64,000 bases of DNA from Neoasaia chiangmaiensis (GCF_002005465.1 NZ_CP014691.1:682001-746000); one strand, 5' to 3'. Counted from the first letter of the stretch, positions 36,793 to 48,460 are shown. The notes: generated by a model not told the origin, from the letters alone. Translations and numbers: made by a program.

Positions 36793-39669
36793 ATGCCCCT
36801 GCCGCGCCATCGCTTTACCTCTCCCTATGACGCTCCGGCGCTGGTCGCGCATCGCGGCAAATCGTCCGTCCTGTCACCGGATGGCGAACTGCTCGATATC
36901 CCGAGCACCGACGTCGCGCGCCAGCTCGCGCAATGGGCGCCGCCTTTGATGGTCCATGGTCCAGCGACCTTCCGGTTCCTTGAAATGGGGTCACCTCCGC
37001 CGCCCGCCACCTACTTCGATCTGCTCGAATTATTTCTTTTCGTTTCACCGGCCACCAACGCCGCCCCGACGCCGCGCGGGCTTGCCTTGGCGCTCGCTAT
37101 TCCCGCCCCGGCACGAATCGAGGCGGATTTTCTCCACGTCATCCTGAACGCTCTCCTCGCCGCGCTTCGCACCCTGAGCGAAACACGCCATGGCGATACG
37201 ATGCGCGCCCTGCTACCGGCATTATCCCGCGCGGGCTGGCCCTGGGCAGGCGTAGTCGCGGAAACGATCGGCATGCCCGCCGATACATCGCTTCATCCTC
37301 TGGAAGCCCTACGGGTCTGGCGGCGGCTACCGAAGTGGGAAGAAACGGCGCCCAGACCCGCGCCGGGGAGCCAACCGGTGCCACAGGCCGCAGCGCGGGC
37401 GCGCTTGCGCGCGATGCTCGGCCCCGATGCCGAGGAACGTGCCGGACAGGCGGATTTCGCGTCAGTCGCCACAGCCGCCTTCGCACCACGACAGAATTTC
37501 GGCTCCCCGCACATTGTCCTGGCCGAGGCCGGCACGGGCACCGGCAAGACGCTGGGTTACGTCGCCCCGGCCAGCGTATGGGCCGAAAGCAACGGCGGCG
37601 CGGTCTGGATCAGCACCTACACCCGGCACCTTCAACGCCAGATCGAGCAGGAACTCCTCCGTCTTTATCCGGACGAAGCCGCCCGTCGGCGTGCCGTCGT
37701 GGTACGAAAGGGGCGCGAGAACTATCTCTGCCTCCTGAACATGGAAGACGCCGTCAACACCGCCGCTTCCCGTGGCGAGGCCGCGGGCACTGTCGTCATT
37801 GCCCTGTCGCTACTGGCGCGCTGGGCGGAAGCCACACAGGATGGCGACCTCATGGGAGGCGACCTGCCGGGCTGGTTCGGCGAACTCTTCGGCGCCGGAA
37901 CGGTCTTCGGCATGGCCGATCGGCGTGGCGAATGCATCCATGGCGCCTGTCCGCATTATCAGCGCTGCTTTGTCGAGCACACGATCCGCCGCGCGCGCGA
38001 CGCGGACCTCGTCGTCGCCAACCATGCGCTGGTCATGTCGCAGGCGGCCTGGAATGCGCTGGGGCAGGATGATGTCCCGGAAGAGGACAGCACACCCACG
38101 CGCTATGTATTCGACGAAGGCCACCATCTTCCAGACGCCGCCGACAGCGCGTTCGCCATAACCTTCTCCGGCGTGGAAGCCGCCGAACTGCGGCGCTGGC
38201 TGCTGGGCGCGGAAGGCAGCCGTTCACGCGCGCGCGGATTGCGCCGACGACTGGAAGATCTGGTCGCCGGCGTGCCCTCGCTGGAAACCCCACTGGACGC
38301 CGTGCTGCAAGCCGCACGCGCGCTTCCCGCTCCCGGCTGGCTGGCACGCCTTCACGAACCCGAAAACGCAGTCCGCGAACATGTGCCGGACACGATCGCC
38401 AATCCCTCGGAAATTTTCCTGCGCGCGCTGGACCAACAGGCGCGGGCGAGACAGGCTGCCAAGAAAGCCCAGGGCGACGCCGAATGCGAACTGCATCCCG
38501 TCGAACCTGCCGTCGCCGAAAGCGCCGAGGCCCTGTCCCGCGCGCTGGTCCGCCTGAGCGAGCCATTGGAAATTCTGGTCAAACGCCTGAAGGCCCAATT
38601 GACCGAGGAAACGGAAACGCTGGACGCCGCCACGCGCGGTCGGCTGGAAGCCACAATCCGCACCTTGCAGCGGCGGGCCATCAGCCGTGTCCACGGTTGG
38701 ATTTCAATGCTCGATGCCACGCGCACACCGCCAGAGCCGGGCACCACACCCGTTCACGTCGACTTCATCCGCACGGAAGCCATCGCGGGACGCGGCCCGC
38801 GCGCAAACGCCGAACGGGATGTCGGCCTGCATCGCCACTGGCTCGATCCGACAGTGCCCTTCGCGTCCGTCATGCAGGCGCCGGCCCATGGCATTCTGGT
38901 TACGTCAGCGACATTGCGCGACCAGACCGACAACGCGACGGGCGACGATCAGGAAACGGCCTGGGATGCTGCGGAGGCCCGTCTGGGTGCCACGCATTTT
39001 CCGGCGCCCGCGCTTCGCGCCGCGCTGATGAGTCCGTTCGATTACGCACGACAGACCCGCGCCTATGTCGTCTCGGACCTGCCGCGTGACGACATCGACG
39101 CCCTCGCCGCTGCCTATCGCACCCTGTTCCTTGCCGCCAATGGGGGCGCCCTGGGATTGTTCACGGCTATCGCGCGCCTGCGCGCCGTGCACAAGCGCAT
39201 CGCCGAACCGCTCGAAATGGCCGGCCTGCCTCTTTATGCACAGCATGTGGACGCCATGGACAACGCCACGCTGGTGGATGTCTTCAAGACCGAAATCGAT
39301 TCATGCCTGCTCGGCACGGATGCCATGCGGGATGGCGTGGACGTTCCGGGCAACGCCCTGCGCATGGTCGTGTTCGAGCGCACCCCGTGGCCCCGCCCGG
39401 ACATCCTGCATCGGGAGCGCCGCCTGCATCTGTCACATGGCGCACCGAACGAATACGATGATCGCCTCACACGCATGAAATTACGGCAGGCATTCGGGCG
39501 CCTCATTCGCAAAGCCACGGATCGTGGCGTTTTCGTCATGCTCGACCGGCGCATGCCGACCCGCCTCTTTTCGGCTTTCCCCGAAGGCGTCGACGTCCGG
39601 CGCCTGCCCTTTGACGAAGCGGTACGGGACATCGCCGCTTTCCTGCAATCCGGAGAAAACAACGCATGA
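36793..39669 (+). CDS. DinG/Rad3-like ATP-dependent DNA helicase
   Basis: Superfamily 2 helicase of 958 residues of the XPD/DinG group. Walker A GTGTGKT is near residues 247-253 and the DEGH box near 441-444. Four cysteines lie between them (LCLL, ECIHGACPH, QRCF), as expected for the [4Fe-4S] domain. Motif VI QAFGRLIRK is near the C-terminus. Residues 1-230 are an Ala/Pro-rich extension without a recognised domain. The alphaproteobacterial relatives of this length are thought to act in repair or R-loop removal. It overlaps the amidase gene by ATGA. Confidence 0.9.
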   Translation: MPLPRHRFTSPYDAPALVAHRGKSSVLSPDGELLDIPSTDVARQLAQWAPPLMVHGPATFRFLEMGSPPPPATYFDLLELFLFVSPATNAAPTPRGLALALAIPAPARIEADFLHVILNALLAALRTLSETRHGDTMRALLPALSRAGWPWAGVVAETIGMPADTSLHPLEALRVWRRLPKWEETAPRPAPGSQPVPQAAARARLRAMLGPDAEERAGQADFASVATAAFAPRQNFGSPHIVLAEAGTGTGKTLGYVAPASVWAESNGGAVWISTYTRHLQRQIEQELLRLYPDEAARRRAVVVRKGRENYLCLLNMEDAVNTAASRGEAAGTVVIALSLLARWAEATQDGDLMGGDLPGWFGELFGAGTVFGMADRRGECIHGACPHYQRCFVEHTIRRARDADLVVANHALVMSQAAWNALGQDDVPEEDSTPTRYVFDEGHHLPDAADSAFAITFSGVEAAELRRWLLGAEGSRSRARGLRRRLEDLVAGVPSLETPLDAVLQAARALPAPGWLARLHEPENAVREHVPDTIANPSEIFLRALDQQARARQAAKKAQGDAECELHPVEPAVAESAEALSRALVRLSEPLEILVKRLKAQLTEETETLDAATRGRLEATIRTLQRRAISRVHGWISMLDATRTPPEPGTTPVHVDFIRTEAIAGRGPRANAERDVGLHRHWLDPTVPFASVMQAPAHGILVTSATLRDQTDNATGDDQETAWDAAEARLGATHFPAPALRAALMSPFDYARQTRAYVVSDLPRDDIDALAAAYRTLFLAANGGALGLFTAIARLRAVHKRIAEPLEMAGLPLYAQHVDAMDNATLVDVFKTEIDSCLLGTDAMRDGVDVPGNALRMVVFERTPWPRPDILHRERRLHLSHGAPNEYDDRLTRMKLRQAFGRLIRKATDRGVFVMLDRRMPTRLFSAFPEGVDVRRLPFDEAVRDIAAFLQSGENNA

Positions 39670-41234
39670 CAGCGTGGCAATGGTTACTGATCGGGTCCGC
39701 CCTTGCCACCACCACGGCAAGCGCCGCGCCAAACCCCACGATGCGGCATCGCACCCCGGCAAAGGCGGCGCACATCACCGCACCAGTAGCGGAAGACACG
39801 GCGTCCGAGCAGATCGCCCGGGTCCGCGCAGGCAGCCTGACGCCGGAAGCCCTGCTCGCACTCTATGCCGCGCAGATTCACCGGCACGACCCGAATCTTC
39901 ATGCCATTCTCGGCCTGAACCGTCAGGCTGAAAGCGAGGCTGCTTCCGCCTCTCTCGCCGCGCCACTCTATGGCCTTCCGATCCTGATCAAGGACAATAT
40001 CGACACCCGGGACTTTCTGCCGACCACGGCCGGCTCGCTGGCCCTGGCCGCCAATCTCGCCGGTCGTGACGCCGTCGTGGTCGATCGCCTCAGAAGCGGC
40101 GGCGCCGTGGTCCTGGGAAAAACCAATCTCTCCGAATGGGCCAATTTCCGTTCGGATCACGCCAGCAGCGGCTGGAGCGCTGTCGGCGGCCTGACGCTCA
40201 ATCCATGGGATACGACCCGCTCGGCCTGCGGTTCCAGCGCGGGAAGTGCCGTGGCCGTGGCTGCCGGCTTCGCTGGCGCTGCCATCGGCACCGAAACCGA
40301 TGGTTCGATTACATGCCCGGCCGCCACGAACGGGATTGTCGGCCTGAAGCCGACGGTCGGGCTCGTTTCACGCACCGGCATCGTCCCGATCTCTCCAGCG
40401 CAGGATACCGCAGGCCCCATGACGCGCGATGTGCGGGACGCCGCGCTGCTGCTGAGCGTCATGGCCGGAAGCGATCCGGCGGATCCAGCCACACACGATG
40501 CCGATCGTCATCGAACGGATTATACGCAGGTTCTGCAATCGAACGGCCTGCGTGGTGCCCGGATCGGCGTGCTGCGTTTTGCCTCGGGCACGGACCCGGC
40601 CGTCCATGCCCTTTTCGACAGGACGCTCGCGACACTGCGGGCGCAGGGCGCCATTCTTATCGATATTCCGGCCTTCGACCGCAAAAATCTCGACGCGCTT
40701 GAGATGGCGGCCATGTTGAGCGAATTTCGCGACAGCGTGAACGCCTATCTCGCGCATACGCCGCCGCGTGTTAAAACCCGCACACTTGCAGATCTTGTTG
40801 TCTTCAACCGCGATCATGCCGAACAGGAAATGCCCTGGTTCCAGCAGGAACTTTTCGAGCGCGCCTTAGTCGCACCGCCCCGTTCCGATGCGCATTATCT
40901 CGACGCTCGGAATCAGGCACGCCAGATCGCCGGCCCCGGCGGGATCGACGCCCTCTTGCATCGTGACAATCTGGAAGCCCTGATTGCACCCACGATCGGC
41001 CCTGCCTGGTCCAACGATCTGGTTAACGGCGATCGTCCCGGTGATGGCACGGGCGCCGGATCATTGGCGGCGATTGCGGGCTACCCCCACCTGACCGTTC
41101 CGATGGGTCAGGTAAAGGGTCTGCCGATCGGACTTTCCTTTATCGGAACGGCCTGGTCCGAAGGCACCCTGCTCCGGCTGGGCTATGCCTTCGAGCAGGC
41201 ACGCGGCAAGTGGCACGCACCGCCCGGCTTCTAG
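39666..41234 (+). CDS. Exported amidase (amidase signature family)
   Basis: Ser-cisSer-Lys hydrolase of 522 residues. An N-terminal signal peptide (to about residue 21, ending ASAAP) predicts a periplasmic enzyme. The catalytic Lys lies in LPILIKDNID, and the Ser pair in SACGSSAGSA and GTETDGSITCPA. The closest described type is the peptide amidase group, which deamidates C-terminal peptide amides, but the substrate is not certain. It is coupled to the helicase gene by a four-base overlap and its stop lies six bases from the convergent tlpA stop. A functional link to the helicase is not apparent. Confidence 0.9.
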   Translation: MTAWQWLLIGSALATTTASAAPNPTMRHRTPAKAAHITAPVAEDTASEQIARVRAGSLTPEALLALYAAQIHRHDPNLHAILGLNRQAESEAASASLAAPLYGLPILIKDNIDTRDFLPTTAGSLALAANLAGRDAVVVDRLRSGGAVVLGKTNLSEWANFRSDHASSGWSAVGGLTLNPWDTTRSACGSSAGSAVAVAAGFAGAAIGTETDGSITCPAATNGIVGLKPTVGLVSRTGIVPISPAQDTAGPMTRDVRDAALLLSVMAGSDPADPATHDADRHRTDYTQVLQSNGLRGARIGVLRFASGTDPAVHALFDRTLATLRAQGAILIDIPAFDRKNLDALEMAAMLSEFRDSVNAYLAHTPPRVKTRTLADLVVFNRDHAEQEMPWFQQELFERALVAPPRSDAHYLDARNQARQIAGPGGIDALLHRDNLEALIAPTIGPAWSNDLVNGDRPGDGTGAGSLAAIAGYPHLTVPMGQVKGLPIGLSFIGTAWSEGTLLRLGYAFEQARGKWHAPPGF

Positions 41235-41239
41235 CCGCC

Positions 41240-41794
41240 CTACCCGGCTTTCGCCGTTAGCGCCGTATCGATGGCCTTGACCAACTGGCTGAAATCCTCC
41301 GGCGTATACCCTTCCACCCGAAAAACGACCTTGCCGGTCTGGTCGACAACATAGGTCCGTGGAATGCCCCGCGTCGCGAATTGGGCATAGACATGCCGAT
41401 CCGCATCCAGCCCCAATGGAAATGTGTAATCGGGATGTTTCTGGTGGAACGGACCGACCTTCGCTGCATCCTGCTCCCTGGCGATCGCCACGAAGGCAAA
41501 ATCGGGCCTGTCCTTATACTTTTGCCAAATATCCTGTTGAATATGTGGCATTTCCATCTGGCATGGACCGCACCATGTCGCCCAGAAGTTGACGACGACG
41601 ACCTTGCCCCTGGTCGCCACGGTCGAGAAATTACCGCCACCGAGTTCCGGCACCGAGAATTCGGGAAGCCTGTCACCGACCACGACATGGTCGTCCCCCG
41701 CCGCGACCGCCGGCCCCATCGAGACGCCCAGACCCGCCAGCAATGCCAGTAACGATCGGCGAAACCACCATGCTGTCTCGAAACGTCCGGTCAT
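41240..41794 (-). CDS. TlpA/ResA-like thioredoxin, exported
   Basis: Periplasmic thiol-disulfide oxidoreductase of 184 residues. A signal sequence includes an Arg pair (FRRSLLALLAG) and ends near AVAAGD, and the active site WCGPC is at residues 74-78. The redoxin insert and the cis-Pro loop (TRGIPRTYVVD) are present. Likely roles are cytochrome c maturation or thiol repair. I place the start at 41794 because AGGGAG lies six bases upstream. The ATG at 41800 abuts this site directly. Confidence 0.88.
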   Translation of the reverse strand: MTGRFETAWWFRRSLLALLAGLGVSMGPAVAAGDDHVVVGDRLPEFSVPELGGGNFSTVATRGKVVVVNFWATWCGPCQMEMPHIQQDIWQKYKDRPDFAFVAIAREQDAAKVGPFHQKHPDYTFPLGLDADRHVYAQFATRGIPRTYVVDQTGKVVFRVEGYTPEDFSQLVKAIDTALTAKAG

Positions 41795-41886
41795 GTCCAT
41801 CTCCCTGATTGATACCTGATCGTTACGATAAGATACGACACCCGAAGCCGATACAACGACAAAAGATCGTTTTTAGCCAAATTCAC

Positions 41887-41921
41887 AAAAAAACCGCCCC
41901 GTCTTGCGACGGAGCGGCTTT
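41887..41921 (-). terminator. Rho-independent terminator of groESL
   Basis: On the minus strand a GC-rich stem (GACGG arm, four-base loop, imperfect complement with G-U pairs) is followed by seven T residues. It lies about 36 bases after the groEL stop. Confidence 0.85.
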
Positions 41922-41956
41922 CCTGCGGACCGAAAGAGCGGTTCGTGCGATCTGGA

Positions 41957-43621
<1,665 letters not shown>

Positions 43622-43647
43622 TCAGTTGCGATGATGGGCGGGCTTGT

Positions 43648-43938
43648 TCAGCCGATCACGCCCATGATGTCGCTTTCCTTCATGATCAGCAGCTCTTCGC
43701 CATTGATCTTCACCTCGGTGCCGGACCACTTGCCGAACAGCACGCGGTCGCCTGCCTTGACGTCCAGCGCCACGATCTGACCCTGCTCATTGCGAGCACC
43801 CGCGCCGACGGAGATGACTTCGCCTTCCATCGGCTTTTCCTTGGCGGTGTCCGGAATGATGATGCCGCCCGCGGTCTTCTCTTCGCCATTCAGGCGACGG
43901 ACCACGACACGGTCGTGCAAAGGCCGAAAATTCGTCAT
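43648..43938 (-). CDS. groES: Co-chaperonin GroES
   Basis: Heptameric lid of GroEL, 96 residues from the ATG at 43938. The start [14 protein letters not shown] and the mobile-loop segment [18 protein letters not shown] are standard. TGGAG lies upstream of this ATG. A start five codons further up (43953) lacks a site. The CIRCE element and a candidate heat-shock promoter lie 80-140 bases upstream. Confidence 0.98.
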   Translation of the reverse strand: MTNFRPLHDRVVVRRLNGEEKTAGGIIIPDTAKEKPMEGEVISVGAGARNEQGQIVALDVKAGDRVLFGKWSGTEVKINGEELLIMKESDIMGVIG

Positions 43939-44017
43939 AATGGATCGCTCCACAAATTGAGGCCGCGCCCTTATCGAAAGCGACGCCGCCGGTATGCGCC
44001 CGCTTAGCCGCAGCGCG

Positions 44018-44044
44018 TTAGCACTCCCCTACCGAGAGTGCCAA
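44018..44044 (-). promoter_or_regulatory. CIRCE operator (HrcA site) upstream of groES
   Basis: TTAGCACTC and GAGTGCCAA are separated by exactly nine bases. This matches the CIRCE consensus TTAGCACTC-N9-GAGTGCTAA with one mismatch. It is the binding site for the HrcA repressor. hrcA itself is not in the window. Confidence 0.93.
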
Positions 44045-44047
44045 CGG

Positions 44048-44076
44048 AGGTAGGACCGCCACCGCCCAACGTCAAG
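44048..44076 (-). promoter_or_regulatory. Candidate RpoH-type groESL promoter
   Basis: On the minus strand CTTGACG is followed after 16 bases by CCTACCT, similar to alphaproteobacterial heat-shock sigma promoters. The predicted start of transcription would fall at the CIRCE element, which is the expected arrangement. Matches are partial, so this is a candidate only. Confidence 0.45.
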
Positions 44077-44093
44077 ATGTGCGACCATGACAA

Positions 44094-44285
44094 TTATTCT
44101 TTTTCCCGCTCCGGATTCAGCCGCGTCATCTCCAGCCGGGACGCCACACGCTCGGCTGCGGCTTCGTCCCGCAGGCGCTCCGCCTTCGTCCGCCCGGATA
44201 ACGCGCGATTGGTCTGCGCCTGCGCGGCATCCATCCGGCGGATCGCACGTTTACGTTCACGACGCAGATTGACGATCTCACCCAT
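44094..44285 (-). CDS. DUF4169 family small protein
   Basis: Short, highly charged protein of 63 residues. The opening GEIVNLRRERKRAIRR and the central ALSGRTKAERLRDEA match the DUF4169 family of alphaproteobacteria. It is predicted to be one long amphipathic helix. Function unknown. AGGGAAC lies eight bases before the ATG. It lies upstream of the CIRCE element on the same strand as groES, so read-through into groESL is possible. Confidence 0.85.
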   Translation of the reverse strand: MGEIVNLRRERKRAIRRMDAAQAQTNRALSGRTKAERLRDEAAAERVASRLEMTRLNPEREKE

Positions 44286-44341
44286 AAGACGTTCCCTACT
44301 GCGACACGCTTTTGATGAAACAGAACATGGAGCCTTCCTTC

Positions 44342-45016
44342 ATGGGACGCATGATCTCCCTGACAGCCGCCGATACCCACCATTTCGCGGCCTACGAGGC
44401 CGGGAACCCCGACAGTAAGCACGCGGTCGTCATCGTTCAGGAAATCTTCGGCCTGGCAGACCACATCAAGTCCGTCTGCGACGAGTTGGCAAGCCATCAT
44501 GGCTATCACGTGATCGCGCCTGCCCTGTTCGATCGGGCGGAACGCGACGTCGTCCTGCCCTACGATCAGGCCGGAATGCAAAAAGGTCTGGCCTTGCGCG
44601 CGAAAATCCAGCCGGAAGATCTGCTCGCCGACGTCACGGCCTGTGCGCATGCGCTGAACAAGCATGGCCATGAGAAAGTCGGCATTCAGGGTTTCTGCTG
44701 GGGCGGCTTCGTCGCCTGGATCGCGGCAACACGGACGCGAGAATTTGCCGCGTCGGTCGCCTGGTATGGCGGCGGCATCGCGCAGGTCAGCCACGAAAAG
44801 CCGCATTGCCCCGTGCAGCTGCACTTCGGTGGAGAGGACGACCACATCCCCCACACGGACGTGCAAAAAATCCGCGCCGATCAGCCCGATGTGGAAATCT
44901 ACGTCTATGACGACGCCGGCCATGGCTTCGGCTGCCCCGATCGGCCGAGCTTCAATCAGGCGGCCCGCGATCTGGCGCATGAGCGCACGATGGCTTTCTT
45001 CAAGAGTCATCTCTGA
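44342..45016 (+). CDS. Dienelactone hydrolase family protein
   Basis: Alpha/beta hydrolase of about 224 residues. The catalytic Cys lies in GFCWGG, the Asp in GGEDDHIP and the His in DDAGHGFGC, the triad of dienelactone hydrolases. In genomes without chlorocatechol genes such proteins have unknown substrates. I prefer the ATG at 44342, with GGAG nine bases upstream. An ATG at 44315 or TTG at 44312 would add about ten residues without a site. Confidence 0.88.
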   Translation: MGRMISLTAADTHHFAAYEAGNPDSKHAVVIVQEIFGLADHIKSVCDELASHHGYHVIAPALFDRAERDVVLPYDQAGMQKGLALRAKIQPEDLLADVTACAHALNKHGHEKVGIQGFCWGGFVAWIAATRTREFAASVAWYGGGIAQVSHEKPHCPVQLHFGGEDDHIPHTDVQKIRADQPDVEIYVYDDAGHGFGCPDRPSFNQAARDLAHERTMAFFKSHL

Positions 45017-45065
45017 AGCTGGCGTAACGCCGAGATTCATCCATCACGATGAAAGAGTTATCGAT

Positions 45066-45386
45066 ATGGTTGCCAATCCCCTCGCTCCCAGCCCCGAGCG
45101 CGACGCGAAAATCCGCGCCAAGGCCAATGAGCTCTGGACCGCCGACGGCAAGCCCGATTGCGGTGCTACGGCTTACCACGAGCAGGCTTCGGAAATCATC
45201 GGCATGGAGGAGCACCCTCACGCCGGCGAGATTTCGGTCAATGACCTGCCGCCGCCGGATCGTGCTGACATTCAGGTCGAAAACGCCGAAATTCAGGAAA
45301 ATCTCGGCGAATTTCCCGAGCGGCAGACCGATCAGGGCGATCATGCCCATTTTCCCGAAGCCAAGAACGAGCGTAACGCGTCCTAG
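45066..45386 (+). CDS. DUF2934-like small protein
   Basis: Acidic protein of 106 residues. The N-terminal half, KIRAKANELWTADGKPD followed by YHEQASEII, resembles DUF2934, a short helical domain of unknown function. The C-terminal half is rich in Asp, Glu, Gln and Pro and probably disordered. AAAGAG lies about eight bases before the ATG. It lies 49 bases after the dienelactone hydrolase and its stop overlaps the convergent RND pump gene. Confidence 0.7.
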   Translation: MVANPLAPSPERDAKIRAKANELWTADGKPDCGATAYHEQASEIIGMEEHPHAGEISVNDLPPPDRADIQVENAEIQENLGEFPERQTDQGDHAHFPEAKNERNAS

Positions 45387-48300
45387 GCGCCTCGCCGCGT
45401 CCTGAACAGCATGGCGTAGAGCGACGGAAGAACGAGAAGCGTCAATAACGTCGATGAGACAAGCCCGCCGATCACAACCGTCGCCAGCGGGCGCTCGACT
45501 TCCGCGCCCGCACTGCCCGAGAATGCCATCGGGAAAAAACCAAGGCTCGCCACGAGCGCCGTTCCCATGACCGGACGAAACCGGCTTCTGGCTGCATCGA
45601 AGGCTGCCTTGGCGGCATCTTCGCCCTGACGGCGCAAATCCTGTATCTGGCTCAGCAATACGACACCGTTCAGGATCGCAACGCCGAACAGCGCGATAAA
45701 CCCGATACTTGCAGCAATGCTGAACGGTAACGCACGCAGGGTCAGCGCGACAACGCCTCCACTGGCCGCGACAGGCAGGTTGCAGAACACCAGCAGCGCG
45801 GCGCCAAACGATTCCAGCCCGATCACGAGCAGAACAAAAATAAGCGCCAAAGTGACGGGCAAGACGACCTCAAGACGATGCATGGCTGTCTGGAGGTTCC
45901 TGAACTGCCCTGCCCACGCCACACGATACCCTGCTGGCAGCTCAAGCTTTTGCTTGACAGCCGCCTGGGCTGCTCGAACGAATGAACTCGTATCCCTTCC
46001 CCGGACATTGGCCTGGACGATCACCCGACGTCTGATCCCGTCCCGGTCGATCCTCGGCGGCAAATCGACGACATGAATGTGGGCGACTGTCGACAACGGC
46101 ACCATGCCGCGCCCGTCAACACGGCGCACCCATAATCGCCCGATACGATCCGGACTGGAGACGGCCTGCACAGGCCAGCGCACCTGAGTCGGAACGATGG
46201 CGTTGTTAACGACGATCGGTTTGCCGATATGGCCTCCAATCGCCTCGGTGACGTTCAGGATATCGGGAATAGCGACGCCGAGCCGGGCAGCCGCGTCACG
46301 GTCAGCGTCGATCTGGAGGAACGGGATCGTCCCCCCACCGCCCGCAACCGCAACATCGACCGCACCCGGTACATCGTTGATCGCCGCGATGGCATCATTC
46401 GCCAGATGCGTGAGCGTCGTCAGATCATCGCCATAGATGGAGAGGGCAACAGTCGAGCGCACGCCCGAAAGCAGATCGTCCATCCGCATTTCGATAGGCT
46501 GCGTCCATGAATATTGCGCATCGGGCAATTCATTGCGTAACGCAACGTCCATTTTCTCCAGCAGCTCCTGCTGTGTGGACGCTGTTCGCCATGTCGAACG
46601 CGGCTTGAGAAAAACAAACGTGTCCGTCTCGCTGGTTCCCATCGGATCGGTTGGAATGGCCGATGTCCCGGTATTGCTCATCACAATGCGCACTTCGGGA
46701 AAACGTCTGAGAATCTGCTCTTCGCGCATCACGGAATGCAGCACCGTCGGCAACGATGCGCTGGGCAGACGCGTGGACGTCACCAATAGCGAGCCTTCTT
46801 CGAGCGTCGGGACGAATTCACCCCCCAGTCGCATCGCCAGCACGACAGAAGATCCGAAGACGAGAACGGTTATGACCGCCAGGAACACGCCGTGCGCCTC
46901 GCTCCATCGCAGGGCCGGCTCGTAATAGCGACGGAGAAAGCCGACGATCCGCGTTTCCCGGTCGACTGGAGCGTCGCGCAACGCCCATGACACCAGGACC
47001 GGTACGCAGATCACCGCGTAAAACAGGGATACGACCAGCGCCATGATGATGGTCTGGGCCATCGGCCTGAACATTTTCCCTTCGACGCTCTGCAATGTCA
47101 GGATAGGCATATAGACGAGAATGATGACGCTGACGGCAAAGCAGACCGGCCGCATGACCGCACGCAGTGTCGCGACGGCCTGATTCTCAACACGCATTTC
47201 CGGATCGCGATGTGCCAGAAAATGCTCGACGATGACCAGCGAGCCATCGACGATCATCCCGAAGTCGATCGCGCCGAGGCTGAGCAGATTGGCGGATATC
47301 CCGAAAACCCGCATTCCGGCCATCGCGGCCAGCAGAGAGAACGGAATGACGGACACAATCACCATCGCAGCCCGCCAGTTACCGATAATAGCGATCAGGA
47401 CCAGAAAAACCAGTCCGGCGCCGGTGACGAGATTCTCCTTCACCGTGTCGATCGTGCGATCCGTCAGGTCGGACCGACGATAGAGCGGGATGAGTTTGAC
47501 CCCGGGCGGCAGCGATTGCCGGATCGACGGCAACGCCGCGTCGATATGTGACAGAACAGCGTTCGAACTTGCGCCGCTTTCCATCAGCACCACGCCATTG
47601 ACGATCTCGCCCCGCCCATCCCGCGTGACCGCGCCGAGCCGCGTGCGTGGCGCAAGGGAAACAACGCCCAGATCGCGCAATCGCACAACCTGCCCGTTGA
47701 CGCCCATCCTGACCGGAATCGCCCCAAAATCCGCCAGGCTTTGCACGCGCGCCCGCCCGACCACGATATTCTGCTCATCCTGCTGCCTGATCCAGCCGCC
47801 GCCAGCAGACGCATTATTTTCGTCGACTGCCTGATCGACAGCACTGACGGAGACATCGAATGCACGCATCCGTGCCGGGTCGAGCGTGACCTGATAGGTT
47901 TCCTCGGCCCCACCATTGACATTGACCGCCACGACACCCGGCACGAGACGCAGTTGCGGCGCGACGGTCCATGTCATGATGCGGTTGAGCGCCATGTCGT
48001 CGTAACCGCCGCCGACAATCTGGATCTGCATGATCTCGCCCATGCCGGTCGCCAGCGGCCCCATCGCGATCGAGAGATTGGGGATCGCGATCGCATCGCG
48101 CGCCTGCGTCAACCGCTGGGCGACACGCTCACGGTCGAGCAGAATATCGGTGCTGTCGTCGAACTGAATATAGACGACGGAAACCCCGGTTCGGGAAACC
48201 GAACGAAGGTCCACGATGCCGGGAATGCCTGTCATCGCCGTCTCAAGCGGGAAACTGAGTTGTTTCTCCACTTCTTCTGTTGCCAGACCGGGGGCCGTGA

Positions 48301-48460
48301 CCGAAACGAAAACCTGTTTCGGCGAAATGTCGGGGACAGGTTCGACCGGCAAACCCGAAATCAGAAACAGCGATCCAATTGAAAAAGCGACGACTGCAAG
48401 GAAGATCGGAATTCGGCGACGCTGCACACCATGCCAGAAACCGGACATGTCAATCGGCAT
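45383..48460 (-). CDS. CzcA-type heavy-metal RND efflux pump
   Basis: Proton-driven inner-membrane exporter of 1025 residues with the two-fold RND repeat and 12 helices. The helix-4 sequence GAIDFGMIVDGSLVIVEH carries three acidic residues (about D397, D403, E410). These match the CzcA pattern for divalent cations such as Co, Zn or Cd, rather than the CusA pattern for Cu and Ag. The specificity is inference from this motif. The start at 48460 overlaps the adaptor gene by 11 bases, and an ATG at 48448 is possible. No outer-membrane channel gene is adjacent. Confidence 0.9.
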   Translation of the reverse strand: MPIDMSGFWHGVQRRRIPIFLAVVAFSIGSLFLISGLPVEPVPDISPKQVFVSVTAPGLATEEVEKQLSFPLETAMTGIPGIVDLRSVSRTGVSVVYIQFDDSTDILLDRERVAQRLTQARDAIAIPNLSIAMGPLATGMGEIMQIQIVGGGYDDMALNRIMTWTVAPQLRLVPGVVAVNVNGGAEETYQVTLDPARMRAFDVSVSAVDQAVDENNASAGGGWIRQQDEQNIVVGRARVQSLADFGAIPVRMGVNGQVVRLRDLGVVSLAPRTRLGAVTRDGRGEIVNGVVLMESGASSNAVLSHIDAALPSIRQSLPPGVKLIPLYRRSDLTDRTIDTVKENLVTGAGLVFLVLIAIIGNWRAAMVIVSVIPFSLLAAMAGMRVFGISANLLSLGAIDFGMIVDGSLVIVEHFLAHRDPEMRVENQAVATLRAVMRPVCFAVSVIILVYMPILTLQSVEGKMFRPMAQTIIMALVVSLFYAVICVPVLVSWALRDAPVDRETRIVGFLRRYYEPALRWSEAHGVFLAVITVLVFGSSVVLAMRLGGEFVPTLEEGSLLVTSTRLPSASLPTVLHSVMREEQILRRFPEVRIVMSNTGTSAIPTDPMGTSETDTFVFLKPRSTWRTASTQQELLEKMDVALRNELPDAQYSWTQPIEMRMDDLLSGVRSTVALSIYGDDLTTLTHLANDAIAAINDVPGAVDVAVAGGGGTIPFLQIDADRDAAARLGVAIPDILNVTEAIGGHIGKPIVVNNAIVPTQVRWPVQAVSSPDRIGRLWVRRVDGRGMVPLSTVAHIHVVDLPPRIDRDGIRRRVIVQANVRGRDTSSFVRAAQAAVKQKLELPAGYRVAWAGQFRNLQTAMHRLEVVLPVTLALIFVLLVIGLESFGAALLVFCNLPVAASGGVVALTLRALPFSIAASIGFIALFGVAILNGVVLLSQIQDLRRQGEDAAKAAFDAARSRFRPVMGTALVASLGFFPMAFSGSAGAEVERPLATVVIGGLVSSTLLTLLVLPSLYAMLFRTRRGA

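Noticed and set aside
44312-44341. Upstream start codons (TTG 44312, ATG 44315) for the dienelactone hydrolase
   Set aside because: They lack a ribosome site, whereas the ATG at 44342 has GGAG at nine bases.
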